Assembly: GCA_036009625.1 (NCBI GenBank)
Contig: DASYLJ010000090.1
Coordinates: 1-64,000 of the forward strand
DNA length: 64,000 nucleotides
Origin: DASYLJ01 sp036009625
Lineage (GTDB): Bacteria; Desulfobacterota; Binatia; DP-6
Direction of reading: 5' to 3'
How positions within the stretch are numbered: the first letter of the stretch is position 1; each line of letters begins with the position of its first letter. The position numbers and the translations under genes were made by a program. This document shows positions 28,489 to 37,395 of this stretch, in pieces. The notes beneath the pieces were generated by a model. It was not told the DNA's origin, did no database searches, and saw only the letters and a program-made list of their open reading frames with translations.

Positions 28489-30732
28489 TCAGGATCGCCC
28501 CTCGGAGCGCGTCACCAGGCTGGCGACGACCACCGCGAGCTCGGCGGGCTCGACCGGCTTCGGCACGTGCATGTCGTAGCCCGCGGTGAGCGCCTGCATA
28601 CGGTCCTCGACGCGCGCATAGGCGGTGAGCGCGACGGCCGGGATCTGCCCACCCGCAACGACCTCGCGCGCGCGGACGCGCTTGATGAGCTCGTAGCCGT
28701 CCTCCTCCGGCATGCCGATGTCGGAGACGATGATGTCCGGCGTGGCCTCGTCGAGCGCGGCGATCGCTTCGGCCACCGAGGCGCAGGTGTGGACGACGGC
28801 GCCGCAGTCCTCGAGCACCGCGGCGATCAGCCGTCGCGCATCGGCATCGTCGTCCACCGCGAGCACGCGGACCCCGTTCAGCGACGGCGGGCAGTCGAAC
28901 GGCACCGCGCCGCTCACCACCGGATGCACCCGCTCGGGCGCCGTCAGGTCGGACGGCGCCGTCTTGCGAACGACCATGACCGGTAATTTCACCGTCACGA
29001 TGGCACCGGCACGATCGGCACGATTGTGCGCCTCGACGGTGCCGCCGTGCAGCTCGACCAGGTGCCGCACGATGGCGAGCCCGAGCCCGAGGCCACCGTG
29101 CTTGCGGCTGATGGCCCCGTCCGCCTGCCGGAAGCGCTCGAACATGTGCGGCAGGAAGTCCTCGTCGATGCCCGGCCCGGTATCGCTGACGGTGAGCTCG
29201 ACGTGCGAGTTCACGCGCTCGAGCTGAATGCACACGGTCCCCTGCTTCGGGGTGAACTTGATGGCGTTCGAGAGCAGATTCCAGACGATCTGCTGCAGGC
29301 GGACGGCGTCTCCGAGCACCACGCCGGCGCCGAAGTCGAGCACGACCTGGACGCGAATGTCCTTCGCCTCGGCGGCGGGACGCGAGGTGTCGACCGCCGC
29401 GCCGACCGTCGTCGTCAGGTCGACGGGCTGCGCGTCGAGCCGCAGCTTGCCCGAGATGATGCGCGACACGTCCAGCATGTCGTCGATCAGATGCCCCTGG
29501 AGCTTGGCGTTGCGGTCGATGGTCTCGACGGCGCGGCCGATGGCGGTGGGGTCGAGGCGGCCGGCACCGAGGAGCCGCGTCCACCCCAGGATGGCGTTCA
29601 GCGGCGTCCGCAGCTCGTGCGACAGCATGCCGAGGAACTCGTCCTTGGCCCGACTCGCGACTTCGAGGTCGTGCCGCGCCGCCTGCTCGCGCGCCAGCAG
29701 CCCTTCGCGTTCCTCGAGCGCCTGACGGGCGCGCTGATAGAGCCGCGCGTTGTCCATCGCGATGGCCGTCTGCGCAGCGAGCCCCTCGACGATGCGCTCG
29801 TGGCGCTCCGTGAACATCCCCGGCGAGGCGTGGCCGAAGAACAGCCCGCCGATGACCTCGCCCGAGCGCGAGATCACCGAGGCCGCCAGGTAGCTGCACA
29901 CCGGCAGATGCCCCGCCGGCATGCCGTGGAAGGGCGCGCTGTGGCCATAGCGCGCGTCCTTGCGCACGTCTGCGATGCGGATGGTGGCCTCGCCGCGGAA
30001 CGTCGGACCGAAGAGCTGCGTCGCGCGTGGCATGGGCATGTGCGCGAACGCCTCGCGCGACACGCCCGAGAGCGAGAACAGCATGTACGACCCGCCCTGG
30101 TCGTCGAGCACGTTGTAGAAGAACGAGCCGAACTCGGCGCCGGTGAGCTCGGTGGCGGCGTCGGTGACGGCCTGGACGAGCTTGTCCTGTGCGAGCTCGG
30201 CGGACAGCAGCTGGCCGATGCGGTTGATGGTCTCGACGACCTCGGTCTGCTCGCGCAGGCGTGCCTCGGTGCGCTGGCGCTCGATGCCGAGCGCGATGCC
30301 CTGCGCGGCAGCGACGAGCCCAGAGCGCGTCGCCGCACCGAGGGCCCGGCGCGGCACGAACGCCAGCACGCCCACGAGGACGTCACCCACGGCCAGCGGG
30401 TACGCGCTCTCGCTGCCGGGGGCGCCGTGGTGCGGATGCCGCTCGGCGGCCACGCGTCCGACGATGCCCTCGCCGACGATCACACGGCGCGACCCGCCGA
30501 CGTCCACGCCGGCACCGGCTCCGACGACCAGCGCACCACCGGCATCGTCGAGCAACCAGATGTGGGCCGCGGCGGCGTCGAGCCGCGCGACGAGGACGTC
30601 GCAGCAGTCCCGCAGTGTCGGATCGAGCGGGCGACCCTGGACGAGGAGATCGCCGAGGTCGCCGATCAGCGCGCCGAGCCGATCACGTTCGGCGAGCGCG
30701 GCGGCGAGGTCGTGCGGGTCGTCGCCGGCCAT
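28489..30732 (-). CDS. hybrid sensor histidine kinase/response regulator (GAF-GAF-HisKA-HATPase-REC)
   Basis: A 747-residue cytoplasmic hybrid kinase with no membrane helix. The order is a short GAF-like region (20-150), a second GAF (about 170-330), a helical linker, HisKA with MLSHELRTPLNAILGWTRLL, HATPase (NLLSNAIKF, DTGPGIDEDF, GLGLGLAIVRHL) and a C-terminal receiver domain (LAVDDDADARRL; phospho-acceptor Asp in IIVSDIGMPEEDGYEL). It should sense a small ligand or redox signal and phosphorylate its own receiver. The output partner is not in the window. Confidence 0.93.
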   Translation of the reverse strand: MAGDDPHDLAAALAERDRLGALIGDLGDLLVQGRPLDPTLRDCCDVLVARLDAAAAHIWLLDDAGGALVVGAGAGVDVGGSRRVIVGEGIVGRVAAERHPHHGAPGSESAYPLAVGDVLVGVLAFVPRRALGAATRSGLVAAAQGIALGIERQRTEARLREQTEVVETINRIGQLLSAELAQDKLVQAVTDAATELTGAEFGSFFYNVLDDQGGSYMLFSLSGVSREAFAHMPMPRATQLFGPTFRGEATIRIADVRKDARYGHSAPFHGMPAGHLPVCSYLAASVISRSGEVIGGLFFGHASPGMFTERHERIVEGLAAQTAIAMDNARLYQRARQALEEREGLLAREQAARHDLEVASRAKDEFLGMLSHELRTPLNAILGWTRLLGAGRLDPTAIGRAVETIDRNAKLQGHLIDDMLDVSRIISGKLRLDAQPVDLTTTVGAAVDTSRPAAEAKDIRVQVVLDFGAGVVLGDAVRLQQIVWNLLSNAIKFTPKQGTVCIQLERVNSHVELTVSDTGPGIDEDFLPHMFERFRQADGAISRKHGGLGLGLAIVRHLVELHGGTVEAHNRADRAGAIVTVKLPVMVVRKTAPSDLTAPERVHPVVSGAVPFDCPPSLNGVRVLAVDDDADARRLIAAVLEDCGAVVHTCASVAEAIAALDEATPDIIVSDIGMPEEDGYELIKRVRAREVVAGGQIPAVALTAYARVEDRMQALTAGYDMHVPKPVEPAELAVVVASLVTRSEGRS

Positions 30733-30781
30733 GCGTCGGCACCCTCGCCCGGGAATCGATCGCCGTCAATCTCCAATCGCA

Positions 30782-31024
30782 TCACTGCGATCCGGCGTAC
30801 TTCGTGATGTACGCCATCACCGCCTGCTCCTCGTCGGGCGAGAGCCATGGGATGCCGCGCTGATCGAACAACGCGTGCATACGCCCGATCTGGAACTTCC
30901 ACATTTCGATCGTCATCGAGCTCGGCGCGTATACGCGATGACAGCCGCCGCAGCGCTGGGCCAGGACGATCGCGCCCGGATTGCCGCGATCAGGCAGATC
31001 GGCGCTGCATGCCGCGAGCGACAT
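30782..31024 (-). CDS. small c-type cytochrome lipoprotein
   Basis: From ATG 31024 the frame gives 80 residues with a single haem-binding CGGCH motif (near residue 25) and a downstream helix ending VMAYITKYAGSQ. The Cys in SLAACSAD is a lipobox. From the ATG only five residues precede the Cys, but the frame stays open upstream and reads LRRWLVLLAAMSLAAC from CTG 31054. That start would overlap the preceding stop as CTGA and supply a full lipoprotein signal, making 90 residues. It may be an electron-transfer protein anchored in the envelope. Confidence 0.72.
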   Translation of the reverse strand: MSLAACSADLPDRGNPGAIVLAQRCGGCHRVYAPSSMTIEMWKFQIGRMHALFDQRGIPWLSPDEEQAVMAYITKYAGSQ

Positions 31025-31050
31025 CGCAGCCAGCAGGACCAGCCAGCGTC

Positions 31051-31548
31051 TCAGAACGACTCCCGGCAGTACGCCGCCTGGCCGGGCGCCTCGGCCACCC
31101 CGACCTCGACCGCCACCAGCGTGCGTTCCCCCGCGACGCCGCGCAGTGCGGTGCGCAGGCGTCCGAGCAGATACGACGCGAGCTCCTCGGCCGAGCTGTG
31201 GACGATGGGGAGCACCGCGCAGTCGCCCGCCGGGAACGCGAAACGATCGCCCTCGGCCGTGATCATGGTGACGACCCCGTCCTGCGTGGCGACGGTCAGG
31301 CAGTCACTCGCCTGTGGCACGATGGTACGCTCGTCGAGCTCGTCGCAGAGCTGCTTGGCGAGCCGCTTCACCACGCCGAAGTCGAGCACGTAGCCATCGG
31401 GGCCGAGGTCGGCCTCGACCCGTACCGACACCTGGTAGTTGTGACCGTGGAGCGGCTCGCGAAAGCCGGGATAGGCGATGAAGTGCGCCGCCGAGAACTT
31501 GAGGTACTCCTTCGCGACGACGACGCTGTAGCGCTGCGGACCGGGCAT
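31051..31548 (-). CDS. 6-pyruvoyl-tetrahydropterin synthase/QueD family protein
   Basis: A 165-residue T-fold protein. Zinc ligands are visible as SAAHF (His22) and LHGHNY (His34, His36). The Cys that acts as base in classical QueD/PTPS, a few residues before the HGH motif, is absent; the segment reads GFREPLHGH with Glu31. This matches the Glu-containing PTPS-III type known from some bacteria and Plasmodium, linked to folate synthesis rather than queuosine. That assignment is inference. LDFGVVKRLAKQL and HSSAEELASYL are typical family blocks. Confidence 0.82.
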   Translation of the reverse strand: MPGPQRYSVVVAKEYLKFSAAHFIAYPGFREPLHGHNYQVSVRVEADLGPDGYVLDFGVVKRLAKQLCDELDERTIVPQASDCLTVATQDGVVTMITAEGDRFAFPAGDCAVLPIVHSSAEELASYLLGRLRTALRGVAGERTLVAVEVGVAEAPGQAAYCRESF

Positions 31549-31792
31549 CGCCCCGCCTTAGACCGGCCGCCGTGCGGGCTGTCAATGCTCGGCGCGGGTC
31601 GGGATCACCCCCGACACGACGATGGACACCCGACCTGGTTCGCTGCGCCCGGCGGATTCGAATCACTACGTGGAGTAACGCCCGCTTCCCGGGGACACTC
31701 AACTCAGCCGGCACAACAGAAACCAAGACTACCGTCCAGCGAACCGCTTCCCTTGACTGCCCAAGTCGGCTCACGGTAGCACGCAGGCACCG
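31549..31792. other. AT-richer intergenic stretch
   Basis: A 244-nt gap with a base composition visibly lower in GC than its surroundings. It contains GGATTCGAATC around 31655-31664, which resembles a tRNA T-loop, but no tRNA folds around it. The gap leads into the lipoprotein gene at 31793. Nothing else is recognised. Confidence 0.4.
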
Positions 31793-32581
31793 ATGCACTT
31801 GCCCAACGGCTCCCTTCCCTCGCGCGCACCGACCTCGCCACAACTGATCCCCTCGATTGAGGACGGCCGTTTCCAACCGAGCTTCACGAGGTTCATCGAG
31901 ACAGTGCTGACGGTGCTCGCCCTCGCAGTCGTTCCTGCCTGTGGCACCGCACCGTTGGCCCCAGGTCTTGGACCGATTGGCGTTGTGCCTTTCTCCACCG
32001 ATCCGAGCGCACTGGCGATCAGTCGCTACGAGGGCGACACGGCACAGCTCGGGTCTCTGCTCGCCACCCAAGCGGTCACGTTCTTGAAGCGGAGGGATCG
32101 CGATGCCCAAGTCGCGCCGCAGGATAGCCCAATCGATAGCGGCACTATCGTTTCCGGGCGAATCACGAGACTGGACGGCGGAAATCGAGCTCTACGCGCC
32201 CTTGTCGGCTTCGGAGCGGGCGGTTCGACTTGCGCGGCTGATGGCACCGTCAGTCGCGCCGACGGAACTCGAATTGGGACATTCGCCCTCGAGAGGAAGC
32301 GCAAAGGTACCGGATTCTTCTGGGTTCGGTTCGGAGAGAGTGCGGAGCTTCAGCTCCAGAAATGTGTTGAAAGCCTGGGAAACGGCATCGGCCAACTCGT
32401 CGACCAAGGGAAGTGGACACCTGCGCCGGCAGCAGTTTCACCGACGCTCAGTCAGCCTGCACCGCCATCACAACGAACTACCCAGGACAGGCTGGTGGAG
32501 CTGGATGAGCTGAAGTCACGTGGTCTGATCACCGACCGTGAGTATGAGGAGAAGCGCAAGCGAATCCTCGAGGAGTTCTGA
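31793..32581 (+). CDS. lipoprotein with DUF4410-like region and C-terminal SHOCT motif
   Basis: A 262-residue protein. A hydrophobic segment ending LALAVVPACGTA contains a lipobox Cys at about residue 50, so the true start may be later than ATG 31793, for example a GTG in ETVLTVLAL. The middle part (VSGRITRLDGGNRALRALVG) resembles DUF4410 outer-membrane-linked lipoproteins. The end (DELKSRGLITDREYEEKRKR) is a short SHOCT oligomerisation motif. Codon choice uses more A/T at third positions than neighbouring genes, suggesting transfer. Confidence 0.7.
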   Translation: MHLPNGSLPSRAPTSPQLIPSIEDGRFQPSFTRFIETVLTVLALAVVPACGTAPLAPGLGPIGVVPFSTDPSALAISRYEGDTAQLGSLLATQAVTFLKRRDRDAQVAPQDSPIDSGTIVSGRITRLDGGNRALRALVGFGAGGSTCAADGTVSRADGTRIGTFALERKRKGTGFFWVRFGESAELQLQKCVESLGNGIGQLVDQGKWTPAPAAVSPTLSQPAPPSQRTTQDRLVELDELKSRGLITDREYEEKRKRILEEF

Positions 32582-32641
32582 AGCTCTCCATCACTACGCT
32601 CGACAAGCCGTTCCTCACGTCCGCCGAAGCCGCGCGACTAG

Positions 32642-33490
32642 TCACCCAAACAGCGCCCGCAGCACGAGGCGCGCGAAGTCGCCGCGTCTGAGCGTCGGGC
32701 GCTGCGCGAAGACGTCGCCGTCCACGGCGTCGATGCGGTCGAGGATCGCCATGCCGCCGCGGGCGAAGAGGCGCACCTCACGACGCAGGCGTCCCGTCAC
32801 CATGGACGCGAGCGGCAGGCCGCGTTCGAAGAGTGCCCGCGCGCGCGCCACCTCGAAGCGCAGCAGCTCGCGGAAACCGGGCGTCACCCGGCGCGACGCC
32901 AGCGCGTCGCGGCTGCCGGCGAAGCGATCGAGATCGTCCTGCGGCAGGTAGACGCGGCCACGGTCGAGATCGCCGGCGACGTCCTGCCAGCAGTTCGTCA
33001 GCTGCAGCGCAGTGCAGATGTCGTCGGAGCGCGCCTGGCGCTCGGTGTCGTGGTGACCGAAGAGGCCGAGGACGATGCGCCCCACCGGATTCGCCGAGCA
33101 GCGGCAGTAGTCGTAGAGCGCATCGATCGTGGCCATGCCGGCGGTCTCACCGGCAGCGTCGCGACGGAACGCCGTGATCAGATCGCGAAACGGCTGCACC
33201 GGCAGACGGTGCGCCGTGAGGGTGTGGCTCAGCGCCACGAAGATGGGATCGTCGACCGACGTCGGATCGCCGGCACACGCGAGCAGCTTCGCCTCGAACT
33301 CGTCGAGCCGGTCGAGACGACCGACGTCGCTGCCCTCGTCGGCGAGGTCGTCGCCGGCGCGCGCAAAGGCATAGACGGCGGCGAGGTCGCGCCGCAGGTG
33401 CCGCGGCAGCAGCCACGAGCCGATGGGGAAGTTCTCGTAGTGCGCACGCGCGATGCGCGCGCACTCGGCGTACGCCTGCTCGATCTCCAC
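32642..33490 (-). CDS. HpnC-like squalene/phytoene synthase family protein
   Basis: A 282-residue class I prenyl synthase. Both Mg-binding Asp motifs are intact: DDLADE (47-52) and QDVAGDLDRGRVYLP (169-183). The opening HYENFPIGSWLLPRHLRRDL and VYAFARAGDDLADEG are characteristic of HpnC. HpnC acts in bacterial squalene synthesis (hydroxysqualene formation from presqualene diphosphate, with HpnD and HpnE). No HpnD or HpnE is in the window, so this enzyme may act alone or with partners elsewhere. Start GTG 33490 lies 2 nt after the previous stop. Last gene of the mevalonate-terpenoid operon. Confidence 0.85.
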   Translation of the reverse strand: MEIEQAYAECARIARAHYENFPIGSWLLPRHLRRDLAAVYAFARAGDDLADEGSDVGRLDRLDEFEAKLLACAGDPTSVDDPIFVALSHTLTAHRLPVQPFRDLITAFRRDAAGETAGMATIDALYDYCRCSANPVGRIVLGLFGHHDTERQARSDDICTALQLTNCWQDVAGDLDRGRVYLPQDDLDRFAGSRDALASRRVTPGFRELLRFEVARARALFERGLPLASMVTGRLRREVRLFARGGMAILDRIDAVDGDVFAQRPTLRRGDFARLVLRALFG

Positions 33491-33492
33491 GC

Positions 33493-34557
33493 TCAGGCCA
33501 CCCGTCGATGGGTGCCGTCGGCGCCGCACACGAAGTCGCCGGCGAAGCCCTCGGGCGGCGCCGTGCGCCGGCAGAGCGCGTCGTACTCGGCCGGCGTCAC
33601 CGCGACGCGCGGCCCCGACGCCACGCCCGCCTCGCTCCCGGCTCGACCCGACACCAGCGCCGTGAACAGCTCGGCGCTCCCACCGCCCGCGGCGAAGCAC
33701 CCCACGCGACGACCGGAGAGGATGCGGCCCTCGGCCTCGAGCAGTGCGGCCAATGCCAGGCCGAGTGACGCCGCGCCGGTGTCACCGGCATGGCACGCGA
33801 CGGCGAGCGCCGGATCGACCTGCTCGACGGTGGCCGCCGCGAGCGCTTCGGCGAGGCGCGCTTCGACGTCGGACCAACGCCGCTCGTTCGCCCGCCAGTC
33901 GCGCTCGATCACCCGGCGATGTGCATCGCGCGCGGCGTCCGGGCTCGAGGCGGCATAGACGACGCGGGCCAGGCGGTCCGTCAGCGCTTCCGTTCCCTCG
34001 GGCTCGGGACGCTCCCGCGACCGCCACGCGAGGAACGCACCCTCGAGCGCCGCGGCGTCGGCTGCGCCGGTCCAGGCCACGGCATCGTCGGCGAAGACGA
34101 CGGCACGCGGCTCGGTGCCGACGAGCATCGCGACCGCGCCCGCACCCATCGGGCGCGAGCCGTCGACGCGGACGTCGGCAGCGACCACCAGCGCGCGCCG
34201 TGCGCGCATGCCGCCGGCGCGTACCCAGTCGGCCGCCGTCGACAGCGCCGCCGTGCCGGCACACCACGGATGGCGCACGTCGAGCAGGCGGCAGCGGGCG
34301 CCGAGGCCCGTGAGCTCGTGCACGACGGGGCTCACGGGTGCGGCGGCGTTGGTGGCCACCAGCAGCAGGCCGACGTCACCCGGATCGGTGTCGTCCGCAC
34401 GCAGCAACCGCGCCGCGGCGGTCGCGGCCATGGTGATGGTGTTCTCGCCCGGCACCGCGAGCGCGACCTCGATGGTGCCACCAGCGGACGCCGGGTCGGC
34501 GAGCGGCAGGCGATGCGCGGGAACGTAGGCGTGCAGGCGTTCGACGCCAACGCTCAT
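33493..34557 (-). CDS. HMG-CoA synthase-like (thiolase-fold) protein, shortened
   Basis: A 354-residue thiolase-fold protein. The opening VGVERLHAYVPAHRLPLAD, then PGENTITMAATAAARLL, follows HMG-CoA synthase wording, and Cys99 in HPWCAGTAAL occupies the nucleophile position. GAGAVAMLVG also fits. Near the C-terminus His256 (ACHAGDTGAASLGLAL) runs straight into the segment equivalent to GNT-S, so about 35-40 residues that normally lie between the catalytic His and that segment seem missing. It probably condenses acetyl-CoA with acetoacetyl-CoA, completing the operon pathway; a KAS III-like role cannot be excluded. Overlaps the cyclase stop by ATGA. Confidence 0.68.
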   Translation of the reverse strand: MSVGVERLHAYVPAHRLPLADPASAGGTIEVALAVPGENTITMAATAAARLLRADDTDPGDVGLLLVATNAAAPVSPVVHELTGLGARCRLLDVRHPWCAGTAALSTAADWVRAGGMRARRALVVAADVRVDGSRPMGAGAVAMLVGTEPRAVVFADDAVAWTGAADAAALEGAFLAWRSRERPEPEGTEALTDRLARVVYAASSPDAARDAHRRVIERDWRANERRWSDVEARLAEALAAATVEQVDPALAVACHAGDTGAASLGLALAALLEAEGRILSGRRVGCFAAGGGSAELFTALVSGRAGSEAGVASGPRVAVTPAEYDALCRRTAPPEGFAGDFVCGADGTHRRVA

Positions 34558-36479
34558 GCCATCGTCGTCCGCGCGCGATACTGCCCGAGGGCCCGCAGCG
34601 GGAAGTGCAGCGGATACAGGTGGTAGCGCAGGTAGCTGCGGCGGGGGACACCGGTGCCGGTGTAGGCACGCTCGTTCCACCCGCCGTCGTCACGCTGCGT
34701 GCCGACGAGATGCGCGATGCCGCGCCGCACCGCCTCGCTCTCCGCACCGTCGACTGCCATCAAGGCGAGCAGCGCCCAGGCCGTCTGCGTCGGCGTGCTG
34801 TCGCCTCGACCGATCTGCTCGGCGTCGTCGTACGACGCCGGCGACTCGCCCCAGCCGCCGTCCGCGTTCTGGTGCGCGCAGAGCCACTCGACGGCGGAGC
34901 GTATCCACGGCGACTGCAGATCGGCGTCGGCGTTGGCGAGGCCGGTGAGCGCCAGGCTCGTGCCGTAGAGCGCGTTGACACCCCACCGTCCGCGCCAGCT
35001 GCCGTCGGGCTGCTGCTCGCGACGCAGGAACTCGACCGCGCGGCGCACGCGACCGAACTCGGGCCCGAAGCCGGTGGCGCCCATCAGCCCGAGCACGCGA
35101 CCCGTCGAATCGGGGTTCGGTGGATCGGTGAGCCCTTCGAGATCGGGGAACGGCACCGCGTCGAGGAAGCGCGCCGGTCCGTGGTTGTCGAACGCCGCCC
35201 AGCCGCCGTCACGGTGCTGCATGCCGAGGGTCCAGTTGCTGCCGTGCGCGAGCGCACGACGACCCGCCGCCGTCGCCGCCTGCGGCAGTCGGCCCAGCGC
35301 CAGCAGCGTCTCGGCCGAGACGTCGATGTTGGGATACGAATCGTTCGCGAGCTCGACCGCCCAGCCACCGGGATCCAGCTGCGGATTGCGCACCGACCAG
35401 TCGCCGGGACGGAAGATCTGCCGCGACACGAGCCAGTCGCCCGCGCGCACCAGCGCCGGGGTGGCGGGATCGACACCAGCATCAAGCAGCGCCTGTACCG
35501 CCAGCGCCGTGTCCCAGTTGGGCGACGTGCACGGCTGGTGCAGCAGCTCGTCACCCTGCTGCAGCAGCAGATCGTCGATGCCTTGGAGGCCGCGCACCAT
35601 GACGGGATGGTCGAGCGCGAAGCCCACGGCGTGCAGGGCGAGCACCGAGTGCACCATCGCCGGCTGGATGCCGCCCCACTGTCCGGTGGCGTCCTGACGA
35701 CGCAGGATCCACTCGATGGCGCGTGCCACCGCGCGCCGGCGGAGCGGCTTCCACGGCACGCGCCCGAGCAGCCCGAGCGCACGATCGAGGCCGAGGAACG
35801 CGTTGCGCCAGGTGAGGACGCGACGCGAGCGCGCGAACGACAGGGCGTCGGCGGTGGGCTCGCGTACCCAGAGCTCGGGGACGCCGGCGCCGAACGGCAC
35901 GCGCGCCGCCGGGCGATGCACGCCCAACAGCGCGAACGGCACCAACACCGAGCGCGCCCAGCTCGAGAACGCGTAGATGCCGAGCGGCGACCATGGCGGC
36001 AGCAGCACGACCTCGATCGGCATCGCCGGCACGCCCTGCCACGGGAACTGTCCGAAGCACGCGAGCCAGAAGCGCGCGTAGAGCCCCGCACGCGCGAGCC
36101 CGCCCTGCGCCAGGATGAAGTCGCGCCCGCGCAGCATGGCGGGATGATCACCGGCCAACCCGGTGAGCTTCAGCGCGAAGTAGACCTCGATGCTGGTGGA
36201 CAGGTGGCCAGGGAGGCCCGTGGCCAGCGACCAGCCACCGTCCTCCTGCTGCAGGCGCAGCAGACGATCGACGAGGCGCGCTTCCAGCTCGGGGCGCTTT
36301 CGTCCGAGCAGGCGGTTCAGGAATATCCACTCGGCCTCGAGGTTGCCCGCAGCTTCGACCGGCGCCTGCCAGTAGCCGCTCGACTGCTGTTCCGTGAGCA
36401 GACGCTCGGTGGCGCGCGCGACCGCACCGGCCACCGCGTCCACGACCCCCACCCCTGCCGTCGGTTGCTGCAACGTCAC
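34554..36479 (-). CDS. squalene-hopene cyclase family terpene cyclase with altered DXDD motif
   Basis: A 641-residue class II cyclase predicted to fold squalene or a related C30 chain into rings at the inner membrane. QW-type repeats are plentiful (QQEDGGWS, QNADGGWGES, QRDDGGWNE), and GMQHRDGGWAAFDNHGPARF and TGTGVPRRSYLRYHLYPLHF are diagnostic. At the proton-donor site, SHCs have Asp-x-Asp-Asp-Thr-Ala; here it is Asn384-Ile-Asp386-Val-Ser-Ala-Glu390. The catalytic Asp stays, its two helper Asp are lost, and the Asp-x-Ser-Ala-Glu string resembles the DCTAE motif of oxidosqualene cyclases. The product may differ from hopene. Confidence 0.88.
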   Translation of the reverse strand: MTLQQPTAGVGVVDAVAGAVARATERLLTEQQSSGYWQAPVEAAGNLEAEWIFLNRLLGRKRPELEARLVDRLLRLQQEDGGWSLATGLPGHLSTSIEVYFALKLTGLAGDHPAMLRGRDFILAQGGLARAGLYARFWLACFGQFPWQGVPAMPIEVVLLPPWSPLGIYAFSSWARSVLVPFALLGVHRPAARVPFGAGVPELWVREPTADALSFARSRRVLTWRNAFLGLDRALGLLGRVPWKPLRRRAVARAIEWILRRQDATGQWGGIQPAMVHSVLALHAVGFALDHPVMVRGLQGIDDLLLQQGDELLHQPCTSPNWDTALAVQALLDAGVDPATPALVRAGDWLVSRQIFRPGDWSVRNPQLDPGGWAVELANDSYPNIDVSAETLLALGRLPQAATAAGRRALAHGSNWTLGMQHRDGGWAAFDNHGPARFLDAVPFPDLEGLTDPPNPDSTGRVLGLMGATGFGPEFGRVRRAVEFLRREQQPDGSWRGRWGVNALYGTSLALTGLANADADLQSPWIRSAVEWLCAHQNADGGWGESPASYDDAEQIGRGDSTPTQTAWALLALMAVDGAESEAVRRGIAHLVGTQRDDGGWNERAYTGTGVPRRSYLRYHLYPLHFPLRALGQYRARTTMA

Positions 36480-37395
36480 GACCTCTCCTCCGTGCCACTT
36501 CCGACCCTGACGATCAACGTCTCCACGCCGCCGCGCCGCAGCATGGCGGCGACGGTCTCCGGGTCGTCGGCGAGGGCGATGACCGCGCCGCCGGCCCCGC
36601 CGCCGGTGAGCTTCGCCCCGAGCGCACCGGCGCTGCGCGCGGCGGCAACGAGCGCGTCGGTCGACGGCGACGACACGCCGAGCGCGGCGAGCAGCGTCTG
36701 GTTGTCGTCGAAGGCGCGCCCGAGCGCCGCGAGATCACCCACAGCGGCCGCGGCGGCGCCACGCTCGACCACGGCCGTGACGTCGTCGAAGAGCGCCTCG
36801 TGGCGCGCACGATCGTGCTCCCAGCGCTCGCGCAGACCACCCACCGCGGCGCCGGTGCTGCGCGCCTGCGAACCGAACGCCACCACCAACGGCAGCGCAC
36901 GCGCGGTGCGCAGCGGCGTCACCACGGGCGGGTCACCGCGCACGAACCGGAAGCAGGTGCCGAGCGCCGCCGCCGCCGGATCGATACCCGACGGCGTGCC
37001 GTGGAAGATGGCCTCGAGCCGCCGCCCGACGGCGAGCTCCTCGGCGGTGTCGAGCGTGCGCCCCGCGGCGGCGGAGAGTGCGCGCAACGTCGCCACCGCG
37101 AGCGCTGCCGAGCTCCCGAGCCCGCGTCCCGCCGGCAGCTCCGAGCGCACCCGCACGACGACACGCGATGGGTCGAGGCCGACGATCGCCGCCGCCTCGG
37201 CGACGAGTCGCGCCGGCCGCGCATCGTCCGGCGGGAGGGGATGATCGCTCACGAGGGCCGGGCCGGCACCGTCCTCGACGACGGCCTCGAGCCCGATCGG
37301 CAGACCGGCGGCGATGGCCGGTCGGCCGTAGACGACGACGTGCTCTCCGAGGAGGATGATCTTCCCGCCGGCGTGACCGCGCGCGGGACGACGCA

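Noticed and set aside
31650..31670. GGATTCGAATC resembling a tRNA T-loop
   Set aside because: Neither strand gives a pairing 5-bp T-stem around TTCGAAT, and no acceptor or anticodon arm fits.
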